From a bacterium (GTDB lineage Bacteria; Spirochaetota; UBA4802; UBA5550): a stretch of 57,306 bases of DNA. The position numbers and the translations under genes are program-made. The stretch spans positions 1 to 57,306 of the forward strand of contig JAAENB010000821.1 of the NCBI GenBank assembly GCA_024224995.1. Reading direction: 5' to 3'. Shown piece by piece: positions 7,306-15,475 of this stretch. The notes under the pieces were generated by a model. The model had not been told where the DNA came from and did not search any database. It worked only from the letters and a program-made list of their open reading frames with translations. Position 1 is the first letter of the stretch; each line of letters starts with the position of its first letter.

Positions 7306-8760
7306 TTATTTGCAGACATCTTGCAGATTTTTTTTCCCCCCATAACACTTCTTACAGGTATCCATAACATCTTTAAACGTTGCCCTGCGGCCTTTGGTTC
7401 TCCAGCTTAAGCTCATTGCGGCCCTGGGTCCAGGCAGTTTATTTCGATCTTCCCGTTTCATCTCATCAGGGTGATTGTAGAATGCACACTTACAGTTTTG
7501 TTCCTTGTATTCGTCTTGATTAGGGTATGCTGCCGCGAAACACCTGCACTCTGAGACAAACGCGTATTCCAGCGTCGCCAGGGAGTATCTATCCAGCAAC
7601 TGCGAGTAAGCGTTTTTCTGTTCAGCAGTATATCGGTCTTGACTGTTAATATATTGCTTCACCTTTTGGTAAGCATAAATATGTGTCTTGACAGGTTTGT
7701 TTGAACTATCGGTCTCAGTGAATTTATATTTACTATAGGCTTCCTTGCACACTTCATCCTGCAGGGTTTTTCGGATTTGTTTGTTCGGGTTGTCAGTTTG
7801 GGCCTGGGCAAGTTTGCGACCGACCAATTCTTCCTTTAAAGTACTAATATTCGGAAGTTTCACTTGATCAACTTTGCCAAGTTCCGATTGAGAATGGACC
7901 CTGATATCGGCATCATACCAGTCCGGCAGGTTCGTAACTTCCCAGGCACAGTCATGATCCGGGTCTTTTACCCAGAGCTTCTTATACGGAGGGTACTCCC
8001 AGACATAGTGAGGTTCCCTGGTAAACCTGGCTTCTCTGTTGTAGTCTGTATTGTCACCGCAATTAACACAGCGGGTAATGAACCAGGGCTTGTTAGCTGC
8101 GGTAGTATACTTTCCTATTAATTCTTCCTCTATGACCTGTCGCAAAAGCTTCTTAGTCCCCGCAGCATAACCCCGTATACCAGCTCCATCAGTTGGTCTG
8201 GTTCCTTTGCAGCCAGGAGCCATATTGTGCAAGCGTCCCTCACAAATACACTTCCATTCCGGGAAGTACTGTATTGCTGTAACGTTACTCTCCCCGCTCA
8301 GCCTGGTGTAAGTCGCTCTATATCCTTTGCTGCTCCTAAATCTCATTTTTAAATACTCTGTTTTCGCGTCAATCAGGAGCAGCTGATATGGATTAGCAGT
8401 ATAATTACGGTTCGGGTCATCAGTATTCCACAACATCAAATCCTGTTCATTCCCCTTCCAGATGCGGGACTCAATCTGGTTGAAGGGAACAATTAGTGCG
8501 CTTAAGTCACATTCCCAGGAGCCATTTTCGTGCGGAAAAACCATTTCATTAATACTACCATGTACTGTTGGACGACGAGGCGCACGAAGCTCCACCCCCT
8601 GGCGTTTCGGCTCAGGGTACGTTAGTTTCTCATTAACGGGAGTTCCGGAAGCTGCATCTCGATCGCGTTGGTTAAAAACATGAATAAAATACAAATGGGG
8701 CTTAACCTGGTCCCATGTTTTTGTGACCTTGTTTCCACTGCTGTCCCTACAGGCATTCAT
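7306..8760 (-). CDS. Cys-rich exported-family paralog C, start and signal peptide degraded
   Basis: From the first available ATG (8760) this is 484 residues, beginning MNACRD, which is an internal position in paralogs A and B. The body is intact and colinear with them: NEMVFPH, GSWEC, ALIVPFNQIESRIWKGN, RCVNCGDNTDY, DCAWEVTNLPDWYDADIRVH, ECRCFA, NCKCAFYNH and DTCKKCY. Upstream, the open frame still reads NTALVTAVSPTIT, matching the signal-peptide end of the paralogs, and DNA similarity continues to about 8833. No ATG, GTG or TTG is in frame there, and the original start and Shine-Dalgarno are gone. The protein is therefore probably not exported or not made; treat it as a likely pseudogene with a preserved body. 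It faces a second truncated gene across the same junction. Confidence 0.75.
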   Translation of the reverse strand: MNACRDSSGNKVTKTWDQVKPHLYFIHVFNQRDRDAASGTPVNEKLTYPEPKRQGVELRAPRRPTVHGSINEMVFPHENGSWECDLSALIVPFNQIESRIWKGNEQDLMLWNTDDPNRNYTANPYQLLLIDAKTEYLKMRFRSSKGYRATYTRLSGESNVTAIQYFPEWKCICEGRLHNMAPGCKGTRPTDGAGIRGYAAGTKKLLRQVIEEELIGKYTTAANKPWFITRCVNCGDNTDYNREARFTREPHYVWEYPPYKKLWVKDPDHDCAWEVTNLPDWYDADIRVHSQSELGKVDQVKLPNISTLKEELVGRKLAQAQTDNPNKQIRKTLQDEVCKEAYSKYKFTETDSSNKPVKTHIYAYQKVKQYINSQDRYTAEQKNAYSQLLDRYSLATLEYAFVSECRCFAAAYPNQDEYKEQNCKCAFYNHPDEMKREDRNKLPGPRAAMSLSWRTKGRRATFKDVMDTCKKCYGGKKNLQDVCK

Positions 8761-8885
8761 GGTAATTGTTGGTGAAACTGCCGTGACCAGTGCGGTATTA
8801 AAAAAAAAATAGAACGAATAAAACCGGAGAGAAATGCTTAAATTTAGCGAACTGTTGTTATCTTGGGCTGGAAACAGACGAAAGG

Positions 8886-9896
8886 GTGAAGAAGGGAGCG
8901 AGTGAAGCTGTTAACAAGTATGGTATGCTTATGTCAAACTCACGGTCATTCTTTTCATCTTCCCTTTACCGGGAACTCGAAGAGCTCATAGCCGGCATTA
9001 TGCCCGGATACCAGGTTATATCACCAACAACAACGCTCAGTCATTGTGCCAATTTACCGGCGTTGATTAGCAAAGATGATGTAATTATTATTGATATGCA
9101 TGCTCACAACAGTATACAAATGGCAGCAAAGCTATGCATGGCTAACGGAACAGAGGTGGTATACCTCCGGGAACACAATGACATGAAAAAGCTGGAGGAA
9201 ATTGTAAACCTGCCTCAGTATACCGGTAAAAGAACCTGGTTCCTTGGTGACGGCATCTATAGCATGCAAGGGGAATTTTTGGATCTTGAAAACCTGAAAA
9301 AAGTGCTGGATCGCAACCCTGCTCTATACGCTTATATTGATGACGCGCACGGGTTTGGCTGGACCGGAAAGAAGGGAGCCGGGTATGTCCTTGGGGACGG
9401 CACGATCCATTCACGGATAATTACTACCGTATCAATGTGTAAGTCTTTTGGCGTGTTTGGAGGCATCACGGTGTTTCCAAATGAAGAGTTAAGTACGCGT
9501 ATGAGCTACGCGGGACAAACTCAAATCTTCTCCGCTCCCCTGCCCTCACCTGTCCTTGGCGCTGCTATTGCTTCAGCTAAAATTCATCTCTCAGGTGAGC
9601 TTGAGATATATCAAAATGAATTAAATGACAAAATCGAATTTTTCAAGAAGCGCTGCCTGGAAGCGTCTATTCCTTTAACGACCCGTTCACATACTCCCAT
9701 AAAGTTCATTGAAATTGGAAACAGCGAAGAGACATATGCCGTAACTTCCAGGCTCTTCAACCAGGGAATATACTGTTCTACTGCGGCATACCCGAGCATG
9801 CCGAAAAATGCAGGTGGAATACGGATCAGTATTACCAGGCACCTGGAATATGATGATATAGACTTTTTAATTGAACACCTGGCGCAAGTGCTTTGA
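8886..9896 (+). CDS. Alpha-oxoamine-synthase-like PLP enzyme, 5'-truncated
   Basis: This is 336 residues from a GTG start; intact relatives (KBL, AONS, serine palmitoyltransferase) are near 390-410. PLP-binding residues are present: His74 in DMHAHNS, Asp152 in IDDAHGFGWTGKKGAGY and the Schiff-base Lys186 in SMCKSFGVFGG. In frame upstream of the GTG, codons 8835-8885 still read CLNLANCCYLGLETDER, the family's N-terminal substrate-entry motif (NNYLGL in the sister gene at 15287). So the real start lay further upstream and has been lost; no ATG, GTG or TTG precedes these codons before the stop at 8799. Starting at GTG would remove conserved active-site residues, so activity is doubtful. The gene is quite divergent from the intact copy at 14070-15287. 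Confidence 0.7.
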   Translation: MKKGASEAVNKYGMLMSNSRSFFSSSLYRELEELIAGIMPGYQVISPTTTLSHCANLPALISKDDVIIIDMHAHNSIQMAAKLCMANGTEVVYLREHNDMKKLEEIVNLPQYTGKRTWFLGDGIYSMQGEFLDLENLKKVLDRNPALYAYIDDAHGFGWTGKKGAGYVLGDGTIHSRIITTVSMCKSFGVFGGITVFPNEELSTRMSYAGQTQIFSAPLPSPVLGAAIASAKIHLSGELEIYQNELNDKIEFFKKRCLEASIPLTTRSHTPIKFIEIGNSEETYAVTSRLFNQGIYCSTAAYPSMPKNAGGIRISITRHLEYDDIDFLIEHLAQVL

Positions 9897-9942
9897 AACT
9901 TGCCGGGTTTCACCGTTCCTGCCGGTATTCCCGGGGATGCGC

Positions 9943-10044
9943 CCCCTGCGAGGGGTGCGACCCCTGCGAGGGGTGCGACCCCTGCGAGGGGTGCGACCCC
10001 TGCGAGGGGTGCGACCCCTGCGAGGGGTGCGACCCTGCGAGGGG
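9943..10044. repeat. GC-rich 18-bp tandem repeat, five full units plus a part
   Basis: Five exact copies of CCCCTGCGAGGGGTGCGA fill 9943-10032, and a shortened sixth follows to 10044. Each unit holds the stem CCCCT-GCG-AGGGG. The 18-bp period is a multiple of three, so several frames stay open through it, but these are not genes. The array lies between the convergent genes ending at 9896 and 10103. It is related to the 19-bp units at 4052-4107. Confidence 0.9.
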
Positions 10045-10065
10045 ATCTTACCCGGAACCTGTACA

Positions 10066-10148
10066 GAAACAGACCCCCGGTTCAACCGCAGTTCCTTCCA
10101 TATTATTTCCCGGGCCACCCGGTGTCTGAGCGGAGCCGAAGACCCGGA
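10066..10148. repeat. Dispersed 80-bp repeat, copy 1
   Basis: The stretch from GAAACAGACC to GACCCGGA matches 23355-23434 with a few substitutions and small gaps. The last 30 bases (GGTGTCTGAGCGGAGCCGAA and flanks) are essentially identical. It contains a CCGG...CCGG imperfect hairpin and overlaps the 3' end of the minus-strand gene that stops at 10103. Confidence 0.8.
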
Positions 10149-11005
10149 TCTGAAACAACTTCCCGCTTCAACTCTTTATAAAACGCTCTATTCAATCGTA
10201 CCCGGTCCTTCATCTTCTCGGAAATAACTATCGCCCTTTTTGGGCAATGATGGGCGCACCGTAAACAGAGCTCGCAATTTGAAGGGCTAAATCCCGGGCA
10301 GTTTTCACCGGCGCTCCAGGAGCCCCGCTCGCAGGAGTCAACACAGTGGCCGCAGTTTGTACAGCGCTCTTTAATAATATGGAGCTTGTTTTTATAGGCG
10401 TCATAGGACCGTTCCCCAAAAAACTTAAAAATATTGTTAATGGGAACATACCATTTATACCAGGGCATGGAGACGCTCATTTTAGACGAATGTAAACTGT
10501 GGTCAATAACCGCAACAGCGGAATTGATTCTTTTTTTAGTAGAACGCTGATATTTAAGCATGTACGATAAAGAGGCCGATAAGGCCCGTGAAACCGATTC
10601 GGGAAAAAGCAGAACTCCGTCACTGGCAGGACCAACAATGGTTGCGGAACCAACAGGAACAATATTTTTTTTATAGAGCTTTTGCGCCGCCATTCGCAAG
10701 GCATTCCCCCGGTATAAACCGCATGTGGCGAAAATAAACGATTTAACAGGTTTCTCAAGAACAGGCGCTTTTTCAATAAAATCAATCATTGATTGAGACG
10801 GTTCACAATGATATGTTGGGAATCCTAACAAAACAAGGTCGGCATTCTTTAATTTATCATAATTAAAATCAATACTTACTTCCATAATATCTACTATATA
10901 ATCAGCCGAAAGTTTTTCATAAAACACTTCACTAATTGTTTTTGTACTCCCGGAACCGGAATGGTAGATAATGAGTATGCTTTTATTTTCGCTTAAATCT
11001 TTCAT
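10103..11005 (-). CDS. EFR1-family flavodoxin/ferredoxin fusion protein
   Basis: This is a 300-residue cytoplasmic redox protein. Residues 8-150 are flavodoxin-like, with the FMN phosphate loop SGSGSTK at 16-22 and the LLGFPTYH turn at 59-66. Residues 213-255 carry two 4Fe-4S ferredoxin motifs: Cys215, 218, 221, 225 and Cys244, 247, 250, 254. This order is that of the EFR1 family, which is thought to pass electrons between flavin and iron-sulfur centres; the partner is unknown. The ATG at 11005 has GGGGAG upstream. The last 15 residues (about 286-300, DPGLRLRSDTGWPGK) are encoded by the dispersed repeat at 10066-10148, so the original C-terminus seems to have been replaced. Confidence 0.85.
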   Translation of the reverse strand: MKDLSENKSILIIYHSGSGSTKTISEVFYEKLSADYIVDIMEVSIDFNYDKLKNADLVLLGFPTYHCEPSQSMIDFIEKAPVLEKPVKSFIFATCGLYRGNALRMAAQKLYKKNIVPVGSATIVGPASDGVLLFPESVSRALSASLSYMLKYQRSTKKRINSAVAVIDHSLHSSKMSVSMPWYKWYVPINNIFKFFGERSYDAYKNKLHIIKERCTNCGHCVDSCERGSWSAGENCPGFSPSNCELCLRCAHHCPKRAIVISEKMKDRVRLNRAFYKELKREVVSDPGLRLRSDTGWPGK

Positions 11006-11105
11006 TGAATCTCCCCTTTTCTTTAATTACTGATAACTATAATATAGTCTTATTTTAATTGGGAATCTTATCAGAATTTCGAATTTCGAAGAAATGGGCA
11101 GTATT

Positions 11106-12617
11106 TTAGATTTCCCGGCGGTATTCCCGGGGCGATTTTCCAAGAGTCTTTTTAAAAACGCGGTTAAACGTAGACAGGCTTTCAAACCCAACAGAGAGAG
11201 CCGCTTCAATAACCTGGATATCGGCATCCTGCAATCTTTTAGCGGCCTCTTCAATACGAAGACCGTTAATATACTCATTGATCTTTTTACCGGTATAGGC
11301 GTTAAAAAGGCTGCTCAAATAATTAGGATTGATATCCACAGCTGCCGCGAGTCCTTCCCGGGAGATATCCGAAGTATAATTTTCATTGATAAACGCAAGA
11401 ACCCGTTCGAGCTTTTTCTCATTTGTATCCGTTATGGAAACGTCACTTTTCTTTTCCGGGTTCTCCTTCAACTTTTCATAGATGCGGTCCAGTTCCAGGA
11501 GCCGCTTCCAGAAATCTCTAAACCCAAGAAAGGCAAGTACGGGAAGCAGCAGTATTGTATAATACGCCGGTACAAGAAAAGAACAGGCGCTTCCGCTTAT
11601 ATACAGCCAGGTATCAAAACAGGCAAGGAGCGCAGAGAGTATAACGATACTATTTATCGTGTAGAATTTAAAAGAATCGGGTTTAATACGGTTTAATTTT
11701 TGTATCATATGAAGAAAGTATACAATAAAAATAATTTCCGAAACCAGGGCCAGAGACGGCGCAAAGAGAAATGATGAGATAAGGTTTTCCCGGAATAGAA
11801 TTACCGGAAAAAGAACCGCCAGAGAAACAATAACCGCTTTGTTTTGTTGATTAAACCAGACCCTGTATAAAGACTGGATCAGCAGTATTAACGATATTTT
11901 TAGCATGGGAGAAAGCGCCCAGTGAATTGAAATTATTGAACCAATATCAAGCAATTTAAAAGGAGAAAAAAGGATAAAAAGATAAACAAGGTATACCGCG
12001 AAAAGAAGCGCCGCGCTGAAAAATATTTTTTCTTTTGGATAAAAAAACATAAATAAAATGAGAAACGCCAGCACTGCTGCCAGAAGATATATTATTCCCG
12101 CAGGAATTTTTTCATATAATAAGCGGTATAAAAAATCTGCTTTTTTAAATTCATCTTTTGCTAAGATCCGTACGGGATTTAAAAGACCGCCGTATTCATT
12201 ACCGTAAACTCCAAGACGGATATCAATACTATTTTCCCCTTTTTTAAGAACTCCGCCATGAATTCTATAGTTTCGTATTGCGTGAATACTGCCGATCTCT
12301 TCCGGAGAATTCCAGTCAATAAGCTGCCCGTTAATATAGACGCGGTCACTATGATAGATCCTGCCAGCACACAGCCCATAATATACTGATGGATTTTCAA
12401 TATAAAATTTCCCCTGCAGCCGGACAACGGAAAATTCATGAGGTGAGGCTCCCGGCACCCGGAAGGTCGCTGGAACGGTGAGCTCTTTCCAGGTGTTATT
12501 CTCAAAAATCATCCAGTCCCGGACAGAGAGACCGCTCTGTGCTCCACTGCACGATGAAATTGTTAAAAAAATACCAAGTAGAGCAAAAAAAATAAAATTC
12601 CGTTTATGTTTTATCAT
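11106..12617 (-). CDS. 7TM sensor with C-terminal AraC-type DNA-binding domain
   Basis: The 503 residues fall into three parts. The N-terminus is a signal or lipobox-like segment (ISSCSG near residue 23) followed by an extracytoplasmic beta-sandwich of about 130 residues resembling the 7TMR-DISM extracellular domains, including the GRIYHSDRVYINGQLI stretch. Residues about 165-375 hold a run of seven hydrophobic helices. Residues about 403-503 are an AraC/XylS double helix-turn-helix, ending in the classic signature VGFESLSTFNRVFKKTLGKS followed by PREYR. It is probably a one-component membrane receptor that binds DNA directly; ligand and target are unknown. No Shine-Dalgarno precedes the ATG. 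A possible TTGCGC, 18 bp, TATGCT promoter ends nine bases before it. Confidence 0.85.
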   Translation of the reverse strand: MIKHKRNFIFFALLGIFLTISSCSGAQSGLSVRDWMIFENNTWKELTVPATFRVPGASPHEFSVVRLQGKFYIENPSVYYGLCAGRIYHSDRVYINGQLIDWNSPEEIGSIHAIRNYRIHGGVLKKGENSIDIRLGVYGNEYGGLLNPVRILAKDEFKKADFLYRLLYEKIPAGIIYLLAAVLAFLILFMFFYPKEKIFFSAALLFAVYLVYLFILFSPFKLLDIGSIISIHWALSPMLKISLILLIQSLYRVWFNQQNKAVIVSLAVLFPVILFRENLISSFLFAPSLALVSEIIFIVYFLHMIQKLNRIKPDSFKFYTINSIVILSALLACFDTWLYISGSACSFLVPAYYTILLLPVLAFLGFRDFWKRLLELDRIYEKLKENPEKKSDVSITDTNEKKLERVLAFINENYTSDISREGLAAAVDINPNYLSSLFNAYTGKKINEYINGLRIEEAAKRLQDADIQVIEAALSVGFESLSTFNRVFKKTLGKSPREYRREI

Positions 12618-12698
12618 AACTTTTATAGCATAAAAACAACATCATGAAAAGCGCAAGGACTTTTTAAATCTCATACACGCGTACCCCGGAATTATCCC

Positions 12699-12725
12699 TT
12701 GACAGAACATGCCATGAAGTATTTT
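12699..12725 (+). promoter_or_regulatory. Possible promoter of the metallo-hydrolase lipoprotein gene
   Basis: A consensus TTGACA lies at 12699-12704 with TATTTT at 12720-12725, a 15-bp spacer that is shorter than ideal. The start at 12749 has AGAGG upstream. It lies in the 131-nt gap between divergent genes. Confidence 0.3.
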
Positions 12726-12748
12726 TGTTCCCTAAGAGGAAAACAACG

Positions 12749-13513
12749 ATGAAGAAAACAGCTACGTATAAAAAAATATCAGCGAGTTTGTTAGTATATA
12801 GCATGTTAATACTATCGCCCATGTTGATATCTTGCGGCACGAATGAAAAACCGAAAGTTGATACATATCAATTAAACAAGATCAAGGTGGAAAAAGTCCT
12901 TGTGGAGGATACGAACTGTTATCTTGTGGGGGATGACAACTTCGTAGCCGTAATAGATCCCGGCTTTGAAGCAGGAAAAATCATAAAAGCCATTGGAAAA
13001 AGAAAAGTTAAGTATATCTTAATCACCCATTCTCATTATGATCATATCTCAGCGTTAGAGGGTCTTGCAGCAAAGTATCCCCGGGTGCCGATCGGCATCC
13101 ATTTTGCGGAATTAAATGATGTGCAAGATACAAATCTTGATAAATTCCTGGCATTCGTTTTGGGTTATAAACTTGAAAAAAAACTTGTTTTCCCGGTCCT
13201 TGATACCATGAAGCTGCCTTTTGGCGGAAAGACCATACAGGTAATTCATACTCCGGGCCATTCTCCGGGAAGTTCATGCTTTCTGATTGAAGAGTATCTT
13301 TTTAGCGGAGATACTCTTTTTAACCTGGCAATAGGAAGAACCGATTTCCCCGGTGGAAACAGAAAAAGCATTTTACACAACATAGAAACAAAGCTTTTTA
13401 AACTTGACGAAAAAACAAAAGTATATCCGGGTCACAGTAAAGAAACCACAATCGGTTATGAAAAAAAGAATAACCCGTTTTTTTTTGAACCCCCTGATAG
13501 ATTCTTTTTATAA
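12749..13513 (+). CDS. Metallo-beta-lactamase-fold lipoprotein
   Basis: This is 254 residues from the ATG at 12749, which is preceded by AGAGG; an in-frame TTG 24 bases upstream is less likely because it lacks a site. Residues 1-29 are a lipoprotein signal with Cys29 in LISC. The metal ligands of the MBL fold are present: HSHYDH at 94-99, His171 in HTPGHSPG, Asp188 in FSGDTLF and His229 in YPGH. The run SGDTLFNLAIGRTDFPGG is characteristic of the glyoxalase-II-like subgroup. It should bind two metal ions and hydrolyse a thioester, ester or similar bond on the periplasmic side; the substrate is not known. Its last codons overlap the convergent barrel gene by 6 bp. Confidence 0.85.
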   Translation: MKKTATYKKISASLLVYSMLILSPMLISCGTNEKPKVDTYQLNKIKVEKVLVEDTNCYLVGDDNFVAVIDPGFEAGKIIKAIGKRKVKYILITHSHYDHISALEGLAAKYPRVPIGIHFAELNDVQDTNLDKFLAFVLGYKLEKKLVFPVLDTMKLPFGGKTIQVIHTPGHSPGSSCFLIEEYLFSGDTLFNLAIGRTDFPGGNRKSILHNIETKLFKLDEKTKVYPGHSKETTIGYEKKNNPFFFEPPDRFFL

Positions 13514-14014
13514 AAAATTAAAAAGAAAACGCACTCCTGCCGTAAACTCCGTTCTGCCGGTAAAAAAGAAGTTGCCGCCTATGGTAAATCTGAGCAGATG
13601 ATTATAATGAAGCCCATCAATTGGGGCAATAACGCTTAATCCCGCCGTAAGGCCCGGGCGGTGCATGGTATCATAATAATCATGTACATATCCGGCGTTA
13701 ACACCAACGTAAAGAAGATAAAAATCAGCATAAATCCTGGAACGAAGAATCCCGTTATTAGGCATATATCCAATATCCAGAACGCCTGTTAGACCGATCC
13801 AACTCACACTGCCAACCGCTGCGGTTCCATAGAGAGTCGCGTCATGCTTCTTTTCTCCGCTTATGTTATCTTCATTTACCAGGTTATAGTCTGCCCCGAG
13901 ACCAAGGCATAGAAGTCCCTGGGTGTTATACATGCCCCCATGGAGCCGGTTTGTTGCTGCCGGGATGCAGATAATTGAAAAAAGAATTACTATAGTGAAC
14001 TTTTTTATTTTCAT
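13508..14014 (-). CDS. Small outer-membrane beta-barrel protein
   Basis: This is 168 residues: a signal peptide (about residues 1-22, MKIKKFTIVILFSIICIPAA) followed by about eight amphipathic strands with Gly and aromatic residues (GLLCLGLGADY, LLYVGVNAGYVHDY, LRFTIGGNFFF, FTAGVRFLFNFL). The last strand ends in Phe-Leu, close to the terminal aromatic signal for barrel assembly. The size suits an eight-stranded barrel. No specific family is recognised. Its 3' end overlaps the MBL gene tail-to-tail by 6 bp. Confidence 0.7.
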   Translation of the reverse strand: MKIKKFTIVILFSIICIPAATNRLHGGMYNTQGLLCLGLGADYNLVNEDNISGEKKHDATLYGTAAVGSVSWIGLTGVLDIGYMPNNGILRSRIYADFYLLYVGVNAGYVHDYYDTMHRPGLTAGLSVIAPIDGLHYNHLLRFTIGGNFFFTGRTEFTAGVRFLFNFL

Positions 14015-14069
14015 ACCGGACTCCCGGCCTCAAACGTATCATACAATCCCGGTTAAATCAACTGCTTTA

Positions 14070-15287
14070 TTAGATCATTCCCATCTCTCTTCCGACCTTT
14101 TCAAATTTTTCAAGAATCGTATTAAGATGATGGTCTTCAAGAGTTGACATAAAACTTAACCGCAATAATCCCGAATCCTTTGGTACAGCCGGATATATAA
14201 CGGGGTTAACAAAAACACCCTGCTCCATAAGAGATTTCCAGAAAAGAAACGTTTTCTCATCTTCACCGATCATGAGCGGAATAATGGGAACCTGCCCGTC
14301 AAGGACGTTAAATCCAAGACCACGGAGCCCTGTTCTTATTTTATGCTGAATGGCAAACAACCGTTCCATCCTATTGGGCTCGGACTCCATAATCTCAATC
14401 GCCTTTAAGGCTGAGGCAACTTGTGAAGGCGGCATACTGGCACTATACATAAAGGCCGGGGAATTATATTTGGTGTATTCAATTACGTCTTTGGATGCCG
14501 CAATATAACCGCCTTGTGACGCGCAGCTTTTACTAAAAGTTCCCATAATAATATCAACGTCATCATCGAGCCCAAAATGATTGGCAGTTCCTCTGCCGCA
14601 TTCTCCGAGGACCCCAAGCCCATGGGCATCATCAAGCAGTAAACGGGCATTGTACTTTTTAGTTACTTGCACCAGGCCCGGGAGGTCGACGATGTCTCCG
14701 GACATACTAAAGACACCATCAAACACCACTAACTTTCCGGAATCTTCAGGTAAACTCTCCAGAACTCTCTCTAAATCGGCCATGTCATTATGTTTATATA
14801 CCAGGGTTTTGTCTTTCCCCATACGCCCTTTAACAATCATTGCTCCCTGAATAATACTGGCGTGATTTTCTTCGTCCGAGATAATGTAATCGTTCTCTGA
14901 GATCAGGGGCACAATACAGCCCTGGTTTGTTTGAAAACCGGTACTAAACAGCAGGGCTGCTTCCTTGCCCGTGAATTGGGCGAGTTTTTTTTCTAATTCC
15001 AGGTGGATATCATAGGTACCATTCAAAAACCGTGACCCGGAACAGCCGGTACCATACTTTTCTATGGCGTTTATAGCAGCTTCTTTTATCCTGGGATCAA
15101 TGCTCAATCCCAAATAATTGTTGGAGCCAATCATGATGACTTCTTTTCCTTCCATTTCAACAATTGGCCCGCTATTCATGCTAATGGGCTGAAAAAAGGG
15201 AGACAATCCCATTTCTTCAAGAAATTTTGAAAATACATAATTATCACTTTTATCGAATAAATCCGTCTTTTTAATTCTCACATTCAT
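14070..15287 (-). CDS. PLP-dependent alpha-oxoamine synthase (KBL/AONS/SPT family)
   Basis: The 405 residues match the full length of the family that condenses an amino acid with an acyl-CoA with loss of CO2: glycine C-acetyltransferase, 8-amino-7-oxononanoate synthase and serine palmitoyltransferase. Visible motifs are SNNYLGL (55-61), SGSRFLNGT (83-91), His142 in NHAS, DDAHGLG (219-225) and the Schiff-base Lys253 in GTFSKSCASQGG. The N-terminal extension and the PFFQPI segment resemble the SPT-like bacterial group more than KBL, but I cannot fix the substrate. AAAGGA sits upstream of the ATG. No biotin or sphingolipid genes are adjacent. It is the intact relative of the truncated gene at 8886. 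Confidence 0.85.
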   Translation of the reverse strand: MNVRIKKTDLFDKSDNYVFSKFLEEMGLSPFFQPISMNSGPIVEMEGKEVIMIGSNNYLGLSIDPRIKEAAINAIEKYGTGCSGSRFLNGTYDIHLELEKKLAQFTGKEAALLFSTGFQTNQGCIVPLISENDYIISDEENHASIIQGAMIVKGRMGKDKTLVYKHNDMADLERVLESLPEDSGKLVVFDGVFSMSGDIVDLPGLVQVTKKYNARLLLDDAHGLGVLGECGRGTANHFGLDDDVDIIMGTFSKSCASQGGYIAASKDVIEYTKYNSPAFMYSASMPPSQVASALKAIEIMESEPNRMERLFAIQHKIRTGLRGLGFNVLDGQVPIIPLMIGEDEKTFLFWKSLMEQGVFVNPVIYPAVPKDSGLLRLSFMSTLEDHHLNTILEKFEKVGREMGMI

Positions 15288-15440
15288 CTAAAAAATCCTT
15301 TAAGTTTATTTTTTTGCCCCGGATTTTACCGGGTATGTTTTTAATAATATATATATTTTTTCCCCTAACAGCAACCCCGGAAGAATGAACGCTAACTGTA
15401 GAGCAATGAACAACAGTAAAAATGAGAAAAAAAAATAATC

Positions 15441-15469
15441 TTGCAAATTGAATACTTTTTTATTATAAT
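15441..15469 (+). promoter_or_regulatory. Array promoter 1, leaderless geometry
   Basis: TTGCAA at 15441-15446, a 17-bp spacer and a consensus TATAAT at 15464-15469. Six bases then separate it from the ATG at 15476, which places the predicted transcription start on or beside the start codon. No Shine-Dalgarno is present. Confidence 0.75.
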
Positions 15470-15475
15470 AATCGC

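Noticed and set aside
9943..10044. Possible CRISPR array
   Set aside because: The 18-bp units are contiguous without spacers and no cas genes are present.
9867..10227. Open frames through the 18-bp repeats giving repetitive peptides (CEGCDP, ARGATP, LRGVRP)
   Set aside because: The repeat period is a multiple of three, so several frames stay open on both strands. No frame has a ribosome-binding site or non-repeat conserved sequence.
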